NCBI RefSeq assembly: GCF_000150275.1 | Contig: NW_002060944.1 | Span: 4,785,080-4,849,079 of the forward strand | Direction of reading: 5' to 3' | DNA length: 64,000 bases | Source: Trichoplax adhaerens | Taxonomy: Eukaryota > Placozoa > Uniplacotomia > Trichoplacea > Trichoplacidae | Shown here: in pieces, positions 10,801 to 26,700 of the stretch | Layout: the number at the start of each line of letters is the position of its first letter | Numbering within the stretch: the first letter of the stretch is position 1 | Translations under genes and position numbers: made by a program | The notes under the pieces: generated by a model | The model's input: the letters and a program-made list of their open reading frames with translations, nothing else | Databases searched by the model: none | What the model was told of the DNA's origin: nothing

Positions 10801-13800
10801 TGCTTGTTTATCTCTGAGTTATATCTTTCATTGAAATTGTATATTTATAAGAGTACTCCACTGGTAAAATTATCGTATTCAGCAATTTTATTTTAATGAT
10901 TATTCTATTTCCATAAAAATATCTAAACTACTTAGTTGAAGTTGCTGATGGCTAACTATTTATGAGCTACTGAATTCAAATGGTAGATAGGCAAAAGTTA
11001 TTCTTACTTTTAGTACTAATGATTTAATCAAACACTATACTATTTCTACTATTGTCTTATTGCAATAGAAGTAAATTGGGCTAACTTAATTAATTTACGC
11101 GTATTTACTGCTTGATGATGTCATGACAGCAGTTTGCATTCACTCCCTCACAAAAATAGTATGAGTAGCCTGCAGAGGTACGATATAATCTCTTCCATCG
11201 CAATATTACATTTGGTTGGTCATATCGTATCTTAAAGACCAGTTATCTATTAATTTTGTATTACTATATGCAAGTACGTTGCAGTAATTGTGCGATGGTC
11301 TTTTGATTGCTTAAGAAAGTTGAATAAAATAACCGTTGAAATTTTGGTGAAAAAGTAAAATAAGGACGAACTAATGAAATCAATTTGTTGATACACATTA
11401 ACACAATAATAGATTGGCCGTAGAATAACATTAGTTACTGTATCAGTGCCATTGCTCTGTATTTACTTATCGAAATCGTTAAGAATGTCAACATCAGCTG
11501 TTTCTATTTAGTAGTAGATAGTAAACTCCGCAGAACAAGGTTTTGAGTACCTTTGAAATCTGAATTGAATATTTGGATATTATTTCATGAAAGGTGAATT
11601 ACGCATTCTAAATGCATACGGAAATAGTTTTAAAATTGATCAATCTAATGAGTATGGTCTTACTATTCACTAAGATACGCAGTACTAAAATTTTATTGTT
11701 ACATGCTCCATTTCAAGTTATACAGAAGTTATTCATATAAATACTAGTAGAGATTGCATATCTAAAGTTGCGAAAGCAAAAAAACAAACTGAGTTAATAG
11801 CATAATAACTACTTTTTTCTCGTCAATAAGAGATCAAGATAAGGTCTAAACGATCATGTAGACGCCATATACCTTATTACAACCAAATACGGATACTGTT
11901 CATCACAGAACTGGTTGCTGTACTATTACGGTAATACTTAACCTTCCAATAACTTCGTAGCCCTAGTTAATATGATAAAATCCATAATTATAATGCTGGT
12001 ATGATTGTTAATACCTTATCGTAATTACTATTTAAAGTTGGCTGATGTATATTTGGTATTGACTGTTTTTATGCGCAGAAAGAAAAATGATTATTAAGTG
12101 CTACTCTAGGGTAACTGAATTAGACAACAATTTTGCGTAAACTAAGGCTATGTATGAGAACTTAATTAGAAATAGTCATGAATTGATTAGCCATGTTAGG
12201 AATATTGTAGTTGAAGAAATGAGGCCTAATAAATGGCTGCAAATAGGCTGAAGTTGTTTAAAAGCAAGATGGCTCTTACATAGTGCAAATAGGAACAATT
12301 TAAATACTACAGTGTCCTCGTTGCAGTTCTATCCTGCTGCTTATAGTCATACAGTATATGTATATTTACACAAAGTAAAATAGCGTTTAAGCGAGTAGGT
12401 TACTTATCAATTTTTTTTGCGTTCCTTTTTTACAGAGATTAATTTGCGACATACGTATATATTCTCAGTTTAATATTTAAAATTTGGAATATAACCAATC
12501 TCCTAAAAAATAGACTTATGTTAAATTATTTAACGTACATAATCGATATTTTATTAACATATGGATAAGAAAGGAATAAACTATCTCAAACAAACATTAA
12601 TATTGGCGCGAAATCTGTTAGTATATTTCAAATAATTACGTATGAAGCTTGATAGTATACGATGGAACAAGGTTTTTTGACATATGCAATCCATTCCCTG
12701 AATGTTGATTAATTATAATACAGTTTCTACGCAGCTGTAGGTGTAAAAAACCCAACAGAAAATTTCTACCGCCGCTATTTGGTAAAAATAGTGTTCAATA
12801 TTATTTCATGACCGCGTGTAGGACGTCACCTATGTTTAATTACATTAATCTATTTTTATCACTAGTCATTACCTCTCTAATTGCCCCTACAAATTATTTC
12901 TATTTTTGTATTCATTTTGTATTACTACTGTCTATAGGTATTATTTGGCAATTAACGATGGCTGTAAGATAGCAATGCTATCACAGTTTATTACTTCTGA
13001 CTTTTAAATTTTGAAATATGAGTGATAAATATGTCATGAGCATGTTGGAAATCAATTCTACTTAACCGGAAATATGAGATTTAATTTAACGTCTTTCAAT
13101 AAAAGTGAATCCTTTAGGATATACGCGTATAAATATTTTCTGTGTGGCAATCAGACAATGAAATGACAGCGAACTTCTAAAGGTGTTTGCGATTGCTAAT
13201 AATACAATTAGGCCAACAAAACTATATCTATTATATTGTAGTAATTCTTTGCGCCATTTCTGTAGATTAGCCGACGATGATTATTCATCACAGATGGTAG
13301 TTAATTTATCTCATAGTTAAGAATTATCACATTAACTATAAGCATAGTAAAAGCTATTTTCTACTAGTCACGTTTTAGCTGCTATCACGCCAAATGTTGA
13401 TCAATCCTTGTTAATTATGTGCCGTTTTATTTTAATTTCTATTGGCCTCGCAGTTTACAAATAAACAGTTTTGTATCGATAACTATTATTATTTAAAATA
13501 GCTTAGTCACCTAATATTGAGCATGTCGCATAATATGGAATACATGTAAGTTTGTATTGGTGGCCTGAACTTATTTGAATAATATTGGTAGTTAAATAAT
13601 ACTCTGCACATTGTTATTATGATATGTATTCATAGGATGCTATTGCTCTAAACTTAAATCAATAGTTTTAACATATAAGGAGTATTACTCTTATAGGGTT
13701 TTTATTTTTATATATGAAGGTTTTCGCATTTAAGATGATTCATCTGCTAACACAACTATCGATCAAGATATAAGGATAATCGAATACAGTATGGAGGTAA

Positions 13801-16800
13801 TAGTGCTAAAAATGATAAATGCAAGAGAAATTTAAATACTATAACTGTTATCTATTAATGCAAGTAGATTTAATTTAGATAGAATGCTTTTCATTAACGT
13901 TATTCTTGATTGCCAAATCATATAATGATTTTGCTTAGAGGTTTACTTTGATACATTAAGGGACTGCTAACTTGCAGTAGATTAACATATTATTTTACTA
14001 AATTACTGATTTAGGACGATATTTAGATATACTAGTAAAAAATGATCTACTGTTTTACAGTCAAGCATATATCCTTGTGTCCTTGATTTAACACAAGAAA
14101 CAATTCTGTCTCATGTATTTTACTGTACGAAAAAGAGTGATTATTAAGCGTTTACAAAATTGATACGACCAACCGTCATTTTGACTTGATAACACGAGAA
14201 TGGATTCCAGTAAAGTGCAATTTTTATTGTACGACGATTCTTTTTCAATTATATCCACCTTGTTATTATTTAAAGCTATTTAATCGTAAACATAGCTTGT
14301 ATCGCCTGTTGATAGCTAGCATTGATTTCGGATCGGTCGTCGTTAAAGCTTGCTTCTGTCGTTGAATGCTACGACTATGAAAGAAATCCGTTTCTCTTGT
14401 AGTGCTATGATCACTTTTTCGAGCTGACATTTTTACTTTAAAACTGAATCATGACTACTACTAGGTGTAATCATGTCTTCTAGCAGGCTTCTTCCTACAC
14501 TATATTGAAAAAGCGCAGCCTATATATAATAAAATTTTATCAAGTAGACGACCATGATTTTAGCTAAAAATAACAGTCACATGGATAAATGACGGGATAG
14601 TTTAAGGTTTTATGTGGGCGTTTTTAAATTAGAACGATCTGAACCATGAATGGAAGCATATTTAATACGGTTTTAATAAACTTTTATAATTGAAATTAGC
14701 CTTTCTATATAAATAGAAGGCATAAGCTGGATAGTAATTGGATAGAACTAGAACGAGATAGTCAAAGAATAACATAGCCAAGCTAATTAGAATAACACAT
14801 GCTATGCATTAGTAGCCTAAACGATTTAGCTTTGGTCAATTCCATCATTTAAATCAAGCTCCTTTAATCTATTCATACGTTATACCTACACTGATCAAAT
14901 TTTAACCACAATTAGAAAGCAGCAACCAAGTGGAGACAATAAATTTAATTTAATTTACAACAAGAGCATAACTTTTAATGCAATAATATTTTTCGATCTA
15001 AAAGGATCTGGTCTTACTACAGATCTAACAATATGGTGATGATACAACACCCCAAAAGCAGCTACTACGCCCACTTGTAACAAATTTATTAGATATAAAA
15101 AAGTTTACGTTAACAATTTCTAACTAACTTTTTCAGACGTAAAATTATCGGGATAATAAATAGATAAAAACACTTAAATTTTAAATAGTTTCTAATCAAT
15201 AATTTTGATCTAAATTATTTCAGTCAAGATTCAATAAGATGCTTCGTTATGCTTTAACAATAAGAATCAGTATTGATAACTCCTAAAGTTAGACATAACT
15301 AGAAAGTTGCACTTTTCCACTGTAGTGCAACGTAATCTGTGAATATGAATATTGCATACTGCTAATCATGCACTAAAGAGATGAATCGTTACCCTATATT
15401 TCAAGATCTTGCCAAGTACGTTTTTTAAACATTTATAACCGCTAAGGAATCTGTAAAATTAACCTCTGGTTCTTAAACGACTTCTAGTTTATTTTAACAA
15501 CAATAGCAATGGAATATTCGAAGGGGTGTCTGTTAAGTTAGCAATAATTTTGTCCGATTGCGTATTATTAGGTGGTATAAGTTATAAATTAGCAATGAAA
15601 AGTAGCAGCTAGTGAATGTAACTACTTTATCTGTCCTTCATGATTTATAGTATATCACCATATCGTGTTTATGAATATCGTAAAGCCAAAATGAAATAGG
15701 CAATTGTCTCCATCAATTCAATTGACCGAATCTTACTTTTCTATACGCTAAAGATTTTATATAACATCTAAAATATCATTCCTAAAATTTATCTTCGATG
15801 ATATTGTCCATTAATCAGTTTTAAGACTCCAACAGGCACCAAAGTCAGCATTGCTTTAGTTTTATTTGAGACAGGGCATATCACTTTCTTTGATTTTCTT
15901 TTACGAATTTACACAGCAATTTTCGAATGGGAAAATGACAATTTATTACTTATTTTTCCGCAGAAATACTCCTCATTTTGTTATATTGCCAAAGAACTAT
16001 TGGAATTTCGTTGAGATTCTTATATATCGTACCAGGTACGATAACTTCACTCATTATTTGCACTCATTCACAATAAAACCTGATTGAACGTAAAACCTGT
16101 GACATTAATATAAGTTTTAATCATTTTTTAGACAAGAGGAAATCTGTAGAGAATTTGTTCCATTTAATACCCGTATCGATCAATGACGTAGGATAATATT
16201 TATTTTCTACAATGAAATAAACCCTAGTAATATGTTATTAAAGTTTTTCTTAAGTTGACCAAACTAAGTATAGGCTGATTAAGATTTACATTCTGACCAA
16301 CATATTGGATGCAAAAATGACATTTAATATCACCTCTGGGTTGTTTACACTAATGTAGTGGTACACTAAATTGGTTTTCAATGCAGTTTTGTGGAAATTA
16401 AATCCGTTTAATGCAGTCTGCAGAGGTGTCCGGAAAAATCTTTAAATTTATCAAGCTACTTTAGCACCGATTATTTTTGAATCTGTTCCCTGCACTGGCA
16501 TAACAACCTATAGGCTCACGATGACGGCATAATTACTTAGGCGTTATTTTAAGTTCGTTTATATTTCAAATATTAGATAAATGAGTAATTATAATTTGCG
16601 TCTCAAGTAATGTTCGAACAGTAATTAATTGAAGTGTTTTATTCTACTACTCATGTTTCTTGTCATTAATATCAGCAGATCTGGCTATTTTTACCGTACA
16701 ATATAGCATAGTAGATGGTGAGAACGGATGATACTAAATTTTCTAGAATGGCATTTTAGCAAATGAGTAAGATAGATATATTTACTTCTAATAAGCCTAA

Positions 16801-17609
16801 ATCAACATCAAGCGTTAATCATTTAGACTAGTATTATCAAGTGCATAATCTTGATGATCACATGTGATTTACAATTATTTAAATTAATGCAAAAATGATG
16901 ATGAACGATAATTATAATTAATGAAATAATAATGTTTAATTAAATTTTTATTTATCCTGAAATGTTGGCAATTTTTCTAGCTATTATAATCGTCGATAAG
17001 AAGTAGTTTTAAAATGACCCTATACCATTTATTTACATACCTTAGTTGATTAAGGTTTTCGAAGAAGATCATACTAATATCTAGTTTACAGAATAATGAT
17101 TACATTATTCATAGGCCCCGGCCCCTCAAGGTTAATATTGAAACAGATCCGTTAAAGCAAATTCCAATTTAAAACAGTTGCTCAAGCTTGAAAACCGGCT
17201 CAAGCTGATGCTAAGTATAATAAATGATTAATTCATACTATGATGCCTGAGCATATTGTGGGAATGTTGAAAGAGATCTACTCAAATTTTTTTCCAGTGC
17301 ATTACTTACAGTATTACTTAAGCTTGAAATGATCATACCATCCTATTTTGAGATTTCATCATTTCTATCGATATTTTATCTAATTCTAGTTTGCAAACTA
17401 AGGATTAGTCAAGCAGATGAATAACATGAAATTAAATTGAGCATGTCATTTAAACTTTAATAGTGCTCGTTATTGCCTGCATTTAATACCAGCGAAACGG
17501 CTTAAATTTGGCCTGTCGCTGCGAAACTTTTATTAACGCGCATACATATAGTATAACTTAATCACATTTTACTAGAAGTAATCAATTATCATCGGTTACA
17601 GTTTTATAG
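10801..17609. other. Gene-poor stretch of about 6.8 kb
   Basis: I found no exon I can support on either strand. The longest open frame (15866-16087) has no family resemblance or paired splice sites. No tandem array or long inverted repeat stands out. It may hold distal regulatory DNA or the 5' part of the ankyrin gene. Confidence 0.5.
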
Positions 17610-17627
17610 ATGGCCAAATGCAATGCT
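17610..17627 (+). other. Candidate first coding exon of the ankyrin gene
   Basis: ATG GCC AAA TGC AAT GCT is followed directly by a gtatat donor in phase 0, which would splice in frame to the exon at 17750 (M-A-K-C-N-A then DVVNAIYLAAMGGH). It is attractive because the known exons otherwise lack an initiator. A six-codon exon is weak evidence; a more distant start is equally possible. Confidence 0.25.
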
Positions 17628-17749
17628 GTATATTTCATTAAATTTATAAATTGTACTGTACAATTTTATGTTTAGTCTGTCCTTTTCTCTGTCATAAATT
17701 GTGCTTTAACATCGTTTTATTCGATATCAATTTTATATTATTACTTTAG

Positions 17750-20700
17750 GATGTAGTTAATGCAATTTATCTAGCCGCTATGGGTGGCCACAGAGATAAA
17801 GTCAACTCAATTATCAAGTCAGGAAAAAGCATCGATACGAGAGATAAAGTAATAAATGATTCTAATTACACTGAACGTGACTAATGACTTATGATAATTC
17901 CTAAATCTACTCGCCATTTATATAGCAGAAAGCAATCTATATTTTGATTGGCACTTAATGTGCTAACAGGTACCGGTAGCAAGCATTCGAACATCGTTAT
18001 ACCGTATTTCCATAGTATTCATTTTTTGAGAGAAATCAATATCAGAATACTATACTTAGTATTAAATGTGGCTAATGATCACTTTAAGATATTTAAATGC
18101 TACAGTTTTCGTTGTCCGATGGGCGAGGACACTATTCCATACCGCACTATTAGAGATCCTTAGTAAATGCATGAAATCTCATCTCAATAATGATTCACTC
18201 TATATGATACTTTACTTGTGCTAGTTTTATGAGAAGTATACAAAACTATCTGGAAGTTATATCGTTTAATTATTTGAAAGTATCTAAATTTCTGAGATGT
18301 TTGATCTACTCTTGATGGAGTGCATTAACGTTCTTGAAAGTTATTTGTTCTTGTTAGACATCATCTGTTCACTATGTATTGATATCAGTTGATGCTAATT
18401 ATTTCAGATGGAGAATACTTGCCTACATATAGCAGCTAAAACTGGAAACTTGAGTATTATAGAAATGCTATTAAATGCTGGAGCTTCCATTAGTGTTGTA
18501 AATAAGGTATCGTTACAATGACAGAATTGAGAGTCTATCATATCAACTTGCTAGGAAAAAGATAACTGAGTAAGCTATTCAATCTTTTCGATGTTGTGGA
18601 TAATTTAGGATGGAGAATCGCCACTGTTTGTAGCAGTTAATGAAGGTTTCATAAAAATAGCAGCTCAATTAATCGATGCTGGAGCTGATGTTAATGAAGT
18701 AGAATCATGTGTATGCAAGTTAACTAATAAATTCATAAGAAGAAGCTTCAATTATTCATGTCGATATCTTTAGAATTTCACTATGGCATGTCAAGAGTAA
18801 AAAGTTGTAATAAATTCTAGATGTACAATTACATAAAACAGTAATTTCTATTAGTTGTGCTGACCAATATTATTGAAACATCATGTCTTTTAGGAAGGCT
18901 TATCACTACTAATGCTAGCGATACTACGGAGCAATTTAGAATTGGTTGAATTGCTATGCAAAAAGGGGGCGAAGATTAATTATCGGAAAAATGTAAAAAT
19001 TAAGACGATTGAAAATGAAAATTCAACAATAACTATGCTAGCTATTATGGTTTTTAACGCTATTATTTATATTATTCGATTTGTTTTATGGCAGAATGGA
19101 GCAACTCCTTTAATGGCTGCAGTAATTAGTGCAAACTTAGATATTTCACGCTATTTAATCGATCGTGGAGCAGACGCTAATATTGCAGACTACGTAAACA
19201 ATATCAAATTAATGAAATTTTCTCATGATTCCAACAGCATAAATGATACACATTGAAAAATAGCTTATCTAACTAATTTGACCGATTTGTTTAAATTTAG
19301 GATAATGTAACAGGATCACCCATCTTAATCGCTACAGCAAGAAATGATATTGAAATGATACGTTTGTTAATTCCACATGTTAATGATATCAATCATGGCA
19401 ATAAGGTGGGAAGTAATGAATTTAGGATTATGTAACAAAATAGTATCTGATAACGTATTCTGTAATTGCTAGATTGGAATAAATGCATTACATCTTGCTG
19501 TTCAACAAGACAACAAGCCAATTATACGATTGCTTATGGAAAATAAAGCTATGGTTGATTGCATGAATGAGGTACTGTAATATATTTTGATATTACTCCT
19601 ATTTTAAAAAATTAAACGATAAAAAAATATGAAATAATAAGCTTAACTCTAAAGCATTTGTTACGATTTAGCATGCATTAGCAGTGTTGTATCTAAATTT
19701 GATCGATAGACTTTTATAAAATTGTTTTATGCAATACTTTGACTAGCAAACGTGATTCTATTAACAGTATATATGTCTATTAACTTGTAGATTATCAATT
19801 TGCAAACTTCCACATGTGGAATGCATTATGCTAATAAATATGCATATTTGTCGGGAATGCAGTCATAATTTTTATCCATTTACCAAAAACTGCACTAATT
19901 TTATATTGATAATAATGATAAGTTTTAAGCTTTGCCTATACTATATCATAATTCAGCTGTTCGATGTAATTCGACGGAAATATCTGATAATTACTTAAGC
20001 CAACACACGTATTAAGTAGCATAAGAGATAAATTATTAATCGGACAACTGATAACAAAAACATTGTATATGAATATTATTTCTGCATTCTTTCTATCAAA
20101 ATTGTATCGCTAAATATGGATAATAACTACAGAATTTGCTATTTTAGGATGGAGATACGCCATTAATTTTTGCCGTTCGTGCCCACGATGAAAAAGTAGT
20201 TAAAATGCTCCTAGACTACGGTGCTGATGTTAATAAAAGCAACCGGGTAAGAAAATTATATTAATGTCGGATCTGTGTGTGATAACAAAAATACTAAGTT
20301 TAAAAATGAAAAGGAAGATAAACTAGTCACTTTGAATTAAGGACATAAGAAATAGAATTATTAATGTTACTGGATTTATTTTGATACGCAAACTTGAATA
20401 TTGTGATTATAGGAAGGAATAAATCCGCTAATAATTGCAATTGATGGTGGCGATCATAAATTGATAAAATTATTACTGAATACTGGAGCTGATGTTAACA
20501 TTCGTGATAATGTTTGTATCCAATTTTCGTTTTACAAGATTAAAACTTGAATTAGTCCTATTCTTGAAAAAAATTCATCTGTCAAAATGAAACCTCTTCT
20601 CATAACATTATAGTAAAGATTGCTTTTTAAATTTTGTTTTTGTTATAGTTCGATCAAACACCGTTATTATTCTGTGCAGCAAAAGGCAATATGTCCATCA

Positions 20701-23700
20701 CTAAAACAATTCTAGGGAAAGGCGCAAATATTGATGACGCTGACAAGGTAATTTTTTTAATCCTTGGATTACTTTGTTGCTAATTGGTCATAGCTAACAG
20801 ATCAAGGATTAATTAATACTTCCTTGATCAAAAGTTATAGGTGTGTTACTGACTTTCCCATTAACTAATTGAAGAAATTTTTCCTTATGTTGCTAATACC
20901 AATATCGTGTTTTTAGTTAGCATCAATAGAGCAACTTATTGAATTGATTTCTTCTCAAATGTAACAAATAGATTTTTAACTACTAGTTTATCCTTGTGAA
21001 ATTTATTGTAACATTGATCTTAGGATGAAAGAACACCATTACATATTGCTATAAATAAAGGACATCTTCAGTTCGTCAAGGCTCTTATTAAGAGAAATGC
21101 CCGTTTGGATGTATCGGATAAGGTAATTTATAAATTTCTCAGAAAATTTAAAATTAAATGCTTTAATCGAAGCCAGAAGTAGAATAGAGTTGGTTGACTT
21201 TAATTTTTGAACAATATTCTCTCTCTATCTAACCGGATATAAGTAATTTAACACTAATATTTTTAACATTATTATTTTCCAACCGTTTTAAAATTATATT
21301 ATTAGTCTGGCATGACATTGTTGATGTATGCATGTATTATGGGCTCTACAAAGATTGTTCAGCTACTGCTTCAGAAAGAAATAGAAGTTAATTCAGTTTG
21401 CTTGGTAAGTTGTCACTATTACTATACTTACTACAAGTAAATTTAGAATTATGAGAGTTAGAGATGGTGTTAAAGTTTAATGAAGTAGATAGATACACAT
21501 AGCTGTAAATATTACTTCGAGAAATTAAAGCTCTAATTCTCATACTAGACTGAGCAGAATTAAGTAAATTAACTAATACGACAGTACTTAGAGAAGAGGA
21601 ATCAGCCAATATTTTTATGTACATTTAAATAATTCTTAGTTTAGCTATCTCGAAAAACAAAATAATAAAAATATCAGAATATAATCGTAAAAAGAATTTT
21701 AAAGTTTGATGAATGATTATATCCATTCAAGTGTTAACTATGGATATTAATAATTATAATTAGAAGGCAGTAAGATTATTTATTCAAATAGTATGAGTAG
21801 AGAGAGATATTAGACTACAAGTTATTTTAGCTGCACATAAAATATAGTGGAGAATTTACTATCTATTGCACATTCAAAGCACTCATAAAGTGAAATACTT
21901 TGCTATTTACTAGGCAGGTGCAAAAATACTTGACAGCATATACACGAGTTAAAATATTCGTTATGGGAATAGCTAAAATTGGAAAAAAATTGTACGTGAA
22001 ATAAATTTCTATTTATTAATTTGTAGAAAGGAAAAACCGCGTTATCTTATGCTGTTCAAGGAAATCATCGGAAAATTGTGAAAATGTTATTAAGAAAAGG
22101 GGCTCGTTGCGATATTGCTGATCAAGTTAGTAAGACTAACTCTTTAGGATAGGTCATAGTATGCATATAATTGAATTAGTCAGTGGTGATATTCTAACGG
22201 ATTATGACCTAAAATTTTGATCGAATAACATGAAAACAGGCTAATAAGAAATGTATTTCAAAATTTTTGCTTAATACTAAGGCAGCTACTATCCATTAAA
22301 ATTCAAATTTAACTATCTACCGCATTTAGAGAGGTCTCAATTCATTCATGACAGCAGCAGTAATAGGCAGCGCGGAAATTTTTAAATTGTTGATACAAGA
22401 TGAATCGATTAACCTCGATTCTGCCAGTAAGGTCGGTTAGATCCTGAAGAACTATCCGATTTGAGGTTAATAAAATGACTTAGTTGTGGTAATAGGAAAA
22501 ATTACATCTTGAAATTTTTTATAGGAGGGTCTTACTGCCCTGATGTTAAGTGCTATGAAGGGCCACCTTACTATCGTCGATTTAGTTCTAGCAAAGCATG
22601 CAAATATTAACGCAATAGATAAGGTCAGTAGAATATCTTAATCGATTTACTTTCCTTATAACATTATAGTCCAAAAATAGAAAACTTAGTTTGATTGAAC
22701 ATTATTGCTCAACATCACTAAACTCAATCTCCAATTGGATCTAAATAAGAATGGAAGAACGGCGTTAATACATGCTACCGTCGGCGGCCATAGCGAAGTA
22801 GTTAGAATTCTACTGCAATATGAAGCCGAAGTTTCTATTGCCAACAAAGTAAAATAATGAATTTAAATGCAATATACTGAAATGATAGATTTTATGTAGC
22901 AGTAAATTATAATAAAGTTTTAAGCCTGAAATGGCATAGATTTACGAAAGATAATAATACTCCCTGATAGTATGATCTTGAAGTTATTCCGCATAATTTC
23001 AATCATAATTATTTTAGAATGGTATGACAGTTATTATGGATGCTGCATTTTACGGCCATGGAGATATTATTACGTTACTAACTTATGAACGAAGCAAACA
23101 CTATAACAAACCGGAGGTGAGGAAGTAGAGGAAATCAATTACTTGCTACTATATATCCGCATGATGAAGCTAAAATATCTTCATATGGTTCTGAAATATA
23201 ATGATATTTTTATTATACTGAGTTTACATCCTAGTAATCAAGAGATCCATAGTCACACTCCATAATAAGTGATTAATATTAAATTTTAACCAGTATTAAA
23301 TGACCGAATTCAAAATATTACAGACGGTTATTTGTACAAACTCTTTGAAAGATCCTTATTAAATTAGGAAATTAAATTCGGTTTTCGTTGTTTATAGCCT
23401 TGCCCATATATTGAAGATTTGTATTAGTATTACATATAGCGATCTAATTGTTTCTAGTAATCATTAAAAAATTTCATATTATCATTTTAATACTTTTATT
23501 AGACAACAAAACTAAAATATTTTTATTACTGCTACTACTATATCTGTCAAAAGAATAATAGAAGCTTTCCTTCATCAGTAACTGATTGTTTTTCAGTGCT
23601 ATATTTTTCATCGGGTGTAAAAATTGAAACTTTTATTTAACAGTTTACAAGTACTGTGTCTTAATTTGAATAATAATAATACTCCATCATTATTAATAAT

Positions 23701-26700
23701 TGTTCATCCCTGTTACCATCTATACTCTTAGGGCATGGAAGAGAAAAAGACTGCTATGTTATGTGCTGCTCAAAATGGCAAAAAAGGAACCATGAAAGTC
23801 TTATTATTACAAGGCCTTGATATTAACACTACTGACAATGTAAAATAGCCTAATAGAAATGCTAATCCTTACTCTACCTTATACAGTGATTTTCTGATAA
23901 GATTTTTTCTTACATAATATAGCTTGGAGTAACACCTTTAATGCTTGCAGCTCAGAATGGCCACGAAGCTTTACTTGGCTTTTTAATTACTGAAGGAGCA
24001 AAAATTGATGCTCTTGATAAGGTTTAATTAATAATTTTTAATCTACATCAAACCAAATTACAGCATTAAAATCAAAAATATCAAAAATATTAATGTAATG
24101 TTTGAGAATTCTTGTTTCGTTCCGTAATAGAGTTTAACATGTAATCTTTTTATCTTCACTTATATACCTTCTATGTAGGATAACATGACGGCGTTAATGT
24201 TTGCATGTGCCAATAGTCAACTTGCCATTGCTGAATCTTTATTAGTCAATGGAGCGGATAGCAATTGCGTTAGCAATGTAAGTATGACGAAATAACATTG
24301 AACGTTTATAGGTGGTAATTGATCGAATAGTATTTGCCACAAAATAGCTTTGCAACAAAATAACGTAATGTACGATCAATAAGTCAATTTCTTGATCCAT
24401 GTATCAAGGAAGGATATCTGTACTATCGGGAACACTTTTGCTCTATTAGCAGACTGCACAAAGACCTTAACGCCTCATATTTTACGTTGAACACTAACTT
24501 TAAGAATTAACTATATTACACGATATGCTGCATTTATATACTCTTCCTCAATAGTTCATGAGTCATAGTTAGTACGATTAACTTTGAAATCATTCACTGA
24601 ATAAGACATTAATTTTAGTTACTGCTCCGTAATGCAGAAAACAGTATTTACGATCATAGACATCTGATGACTAATACAGAATAATCAGATTACGATATAT
24701 CCTATCACGAGATATTTCCATGATAATTTACAATTTGCCATAAGTAAGTTACAATGACAATGATTTGAACCGTAAGCAGATAATTCGCATTCCCTAATAT
24801 AACTATTAATTTCAGTATATATTATATATATCACTGTTATATAAAGCCAGTGCTAAGTTAAAACACAGCATATCCAGATTAGAAGTTAACTAAATAAGGA
24901 TAGGCTAACAAAATTATCCTAACATAGATATTTCTACTCTAATACAGTATATAGCACTGTCACAGCATTACGGCTATTGGAATTTGTGTGTTATATCTCA
25001 ATTCTTTTTATTTTATTTGTTGTCTTATAGACTGGTCAAAGTTCGCTAATTTTGGCTGCAATTGAAGGCAATGCTGAAGTTATCAAATTGCTGTTGGAAT
25101 ACGGAGCGGATGTTAATAGGGTAGATGATGTAAGTAGAGTTAGCTATGATTGTGTGTAGATCTTCAATAGTGAAAAATAGTTATTAAATCATATATACTG
25201 ATACCAATTTAAAAAGTAATATAAGAATGTAATCATGCTATGGGAGTAAATATATGCTATTTATATGTATCATCTAATTAATTAAAGATTTTAATCCTAA
25301 AATCGAAACTGAGAAAATATTGACATAATTGAGATTATCAGCAGTTTGTGAACTAGGGAATTCCATCGAAATTGACTCATCTGAATATATCTTTCATTTT
25401 TCATTTTGTACATATTAATAGTTGAAAAGAACAGCATTAATGCACGCTATATTAAACGATTGCTTTGATGCAGCAAGAATGCTACTAGAGAACGGAGCTT
25501 TAATTGATGCCATTGATCAGGTAATCATATAATTATATCGACACCAACAGACGGTTTACAGTTATGTTAGACGGCAGTCTATTCATGGATTGTTCCAATA
25601 TCACGTTTGATATTTTTCTAGGACAGTCTATCTTTGTAAAAATGGCTAGTATAGATCGGTCAGTTTCATTCTGCGAGAGAATTGAAATTTATTAGTATTC
25701 ATTTTTCATCCCGTCAACTTGTATTATAAAGCTCAGTCACAAATTAACTCTGCGACAAGGGAGCTTGAAGTTAAAGTCTATAAGTTATCTACCTACTTAA
25801 ACGCCTTCTACTAAACGTAAAGTAGAAATAGTAAAGTAACGCAAAGATAGGACTTTTATTGGTACAGACACATTCACAGCATTTTCTACTGGAACCGTTT
25901 CCATTTTTTATAGGAGCTATGTAACTTGTAAATGACTATTATCTCATCATTATTATCGTACCTTATTAGGAAAGGCATCTGGAAGTGAAACCTTACTAAC
26001 ATAGTTTTTCTATTAAACATTTTTAACATATTTACTGATATATAATCTTAATCTAAGCATGATCGCTGTCTAGTTCAACCATTGAAAACTAAGATTTGAG
26101 TTATTTCACTACTACCTACACAGATATACGACAGCCTACTACAAGTAATGCTCACATTAAGACATTACTTATCTTACCTAGCACTACAATTCTGGATTTT
26201 TACCATATTAGCTACTACAGTATAATTGACCTATGCTGACAGTTAGGTAACAGCATAGCTAGCGGTAATAAAAAAACGATTTACTTGCGTTTCAAATGAT
26301 AAGTTAAGAAGATTAGTACTGCTAAAAATACCCAATTTACTTTAATATTTCATGAAAATAGTGTAATATGTACATTTGGCTAATCATGTAATGAAAATTA
26401 TTCTATACATGCTTTAAGGTGGTAAGAATTAGTCTATTTTACTTGATGAGGAATGATGAGAAGTTAAATCTAGTGACGTCTAACCCAGTGTAGTACATCT
26501 AGCAGTTCACATAGATTACTGAGAATCACAGAACAATAAATTTATAGGCTGTTATAGCGCTTTGATAGAATGATTTGACGACAAATGTAACATTATTAAA
26601 AATTTCTTCTATTCTTAGAATGGAACATCAGGGCTTATGATGGCTGCTGCCAAAAGTAACAAATCAATTTTGAAAATATTAATACAATTCAACGCTAATA

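Noticed and set aside
15866-16087. 73-codon open frame in the gene-poor stretch
   Set aside because: Isolated, low-complexity Phe/Ile/Tyr-rich translation with no splice partner.
17948-18163. 71-codon open frame inside the first ankyrin intron
   Set aside because: Lies between two well-supported ankyrin exons and has no ankyrin or other motif.
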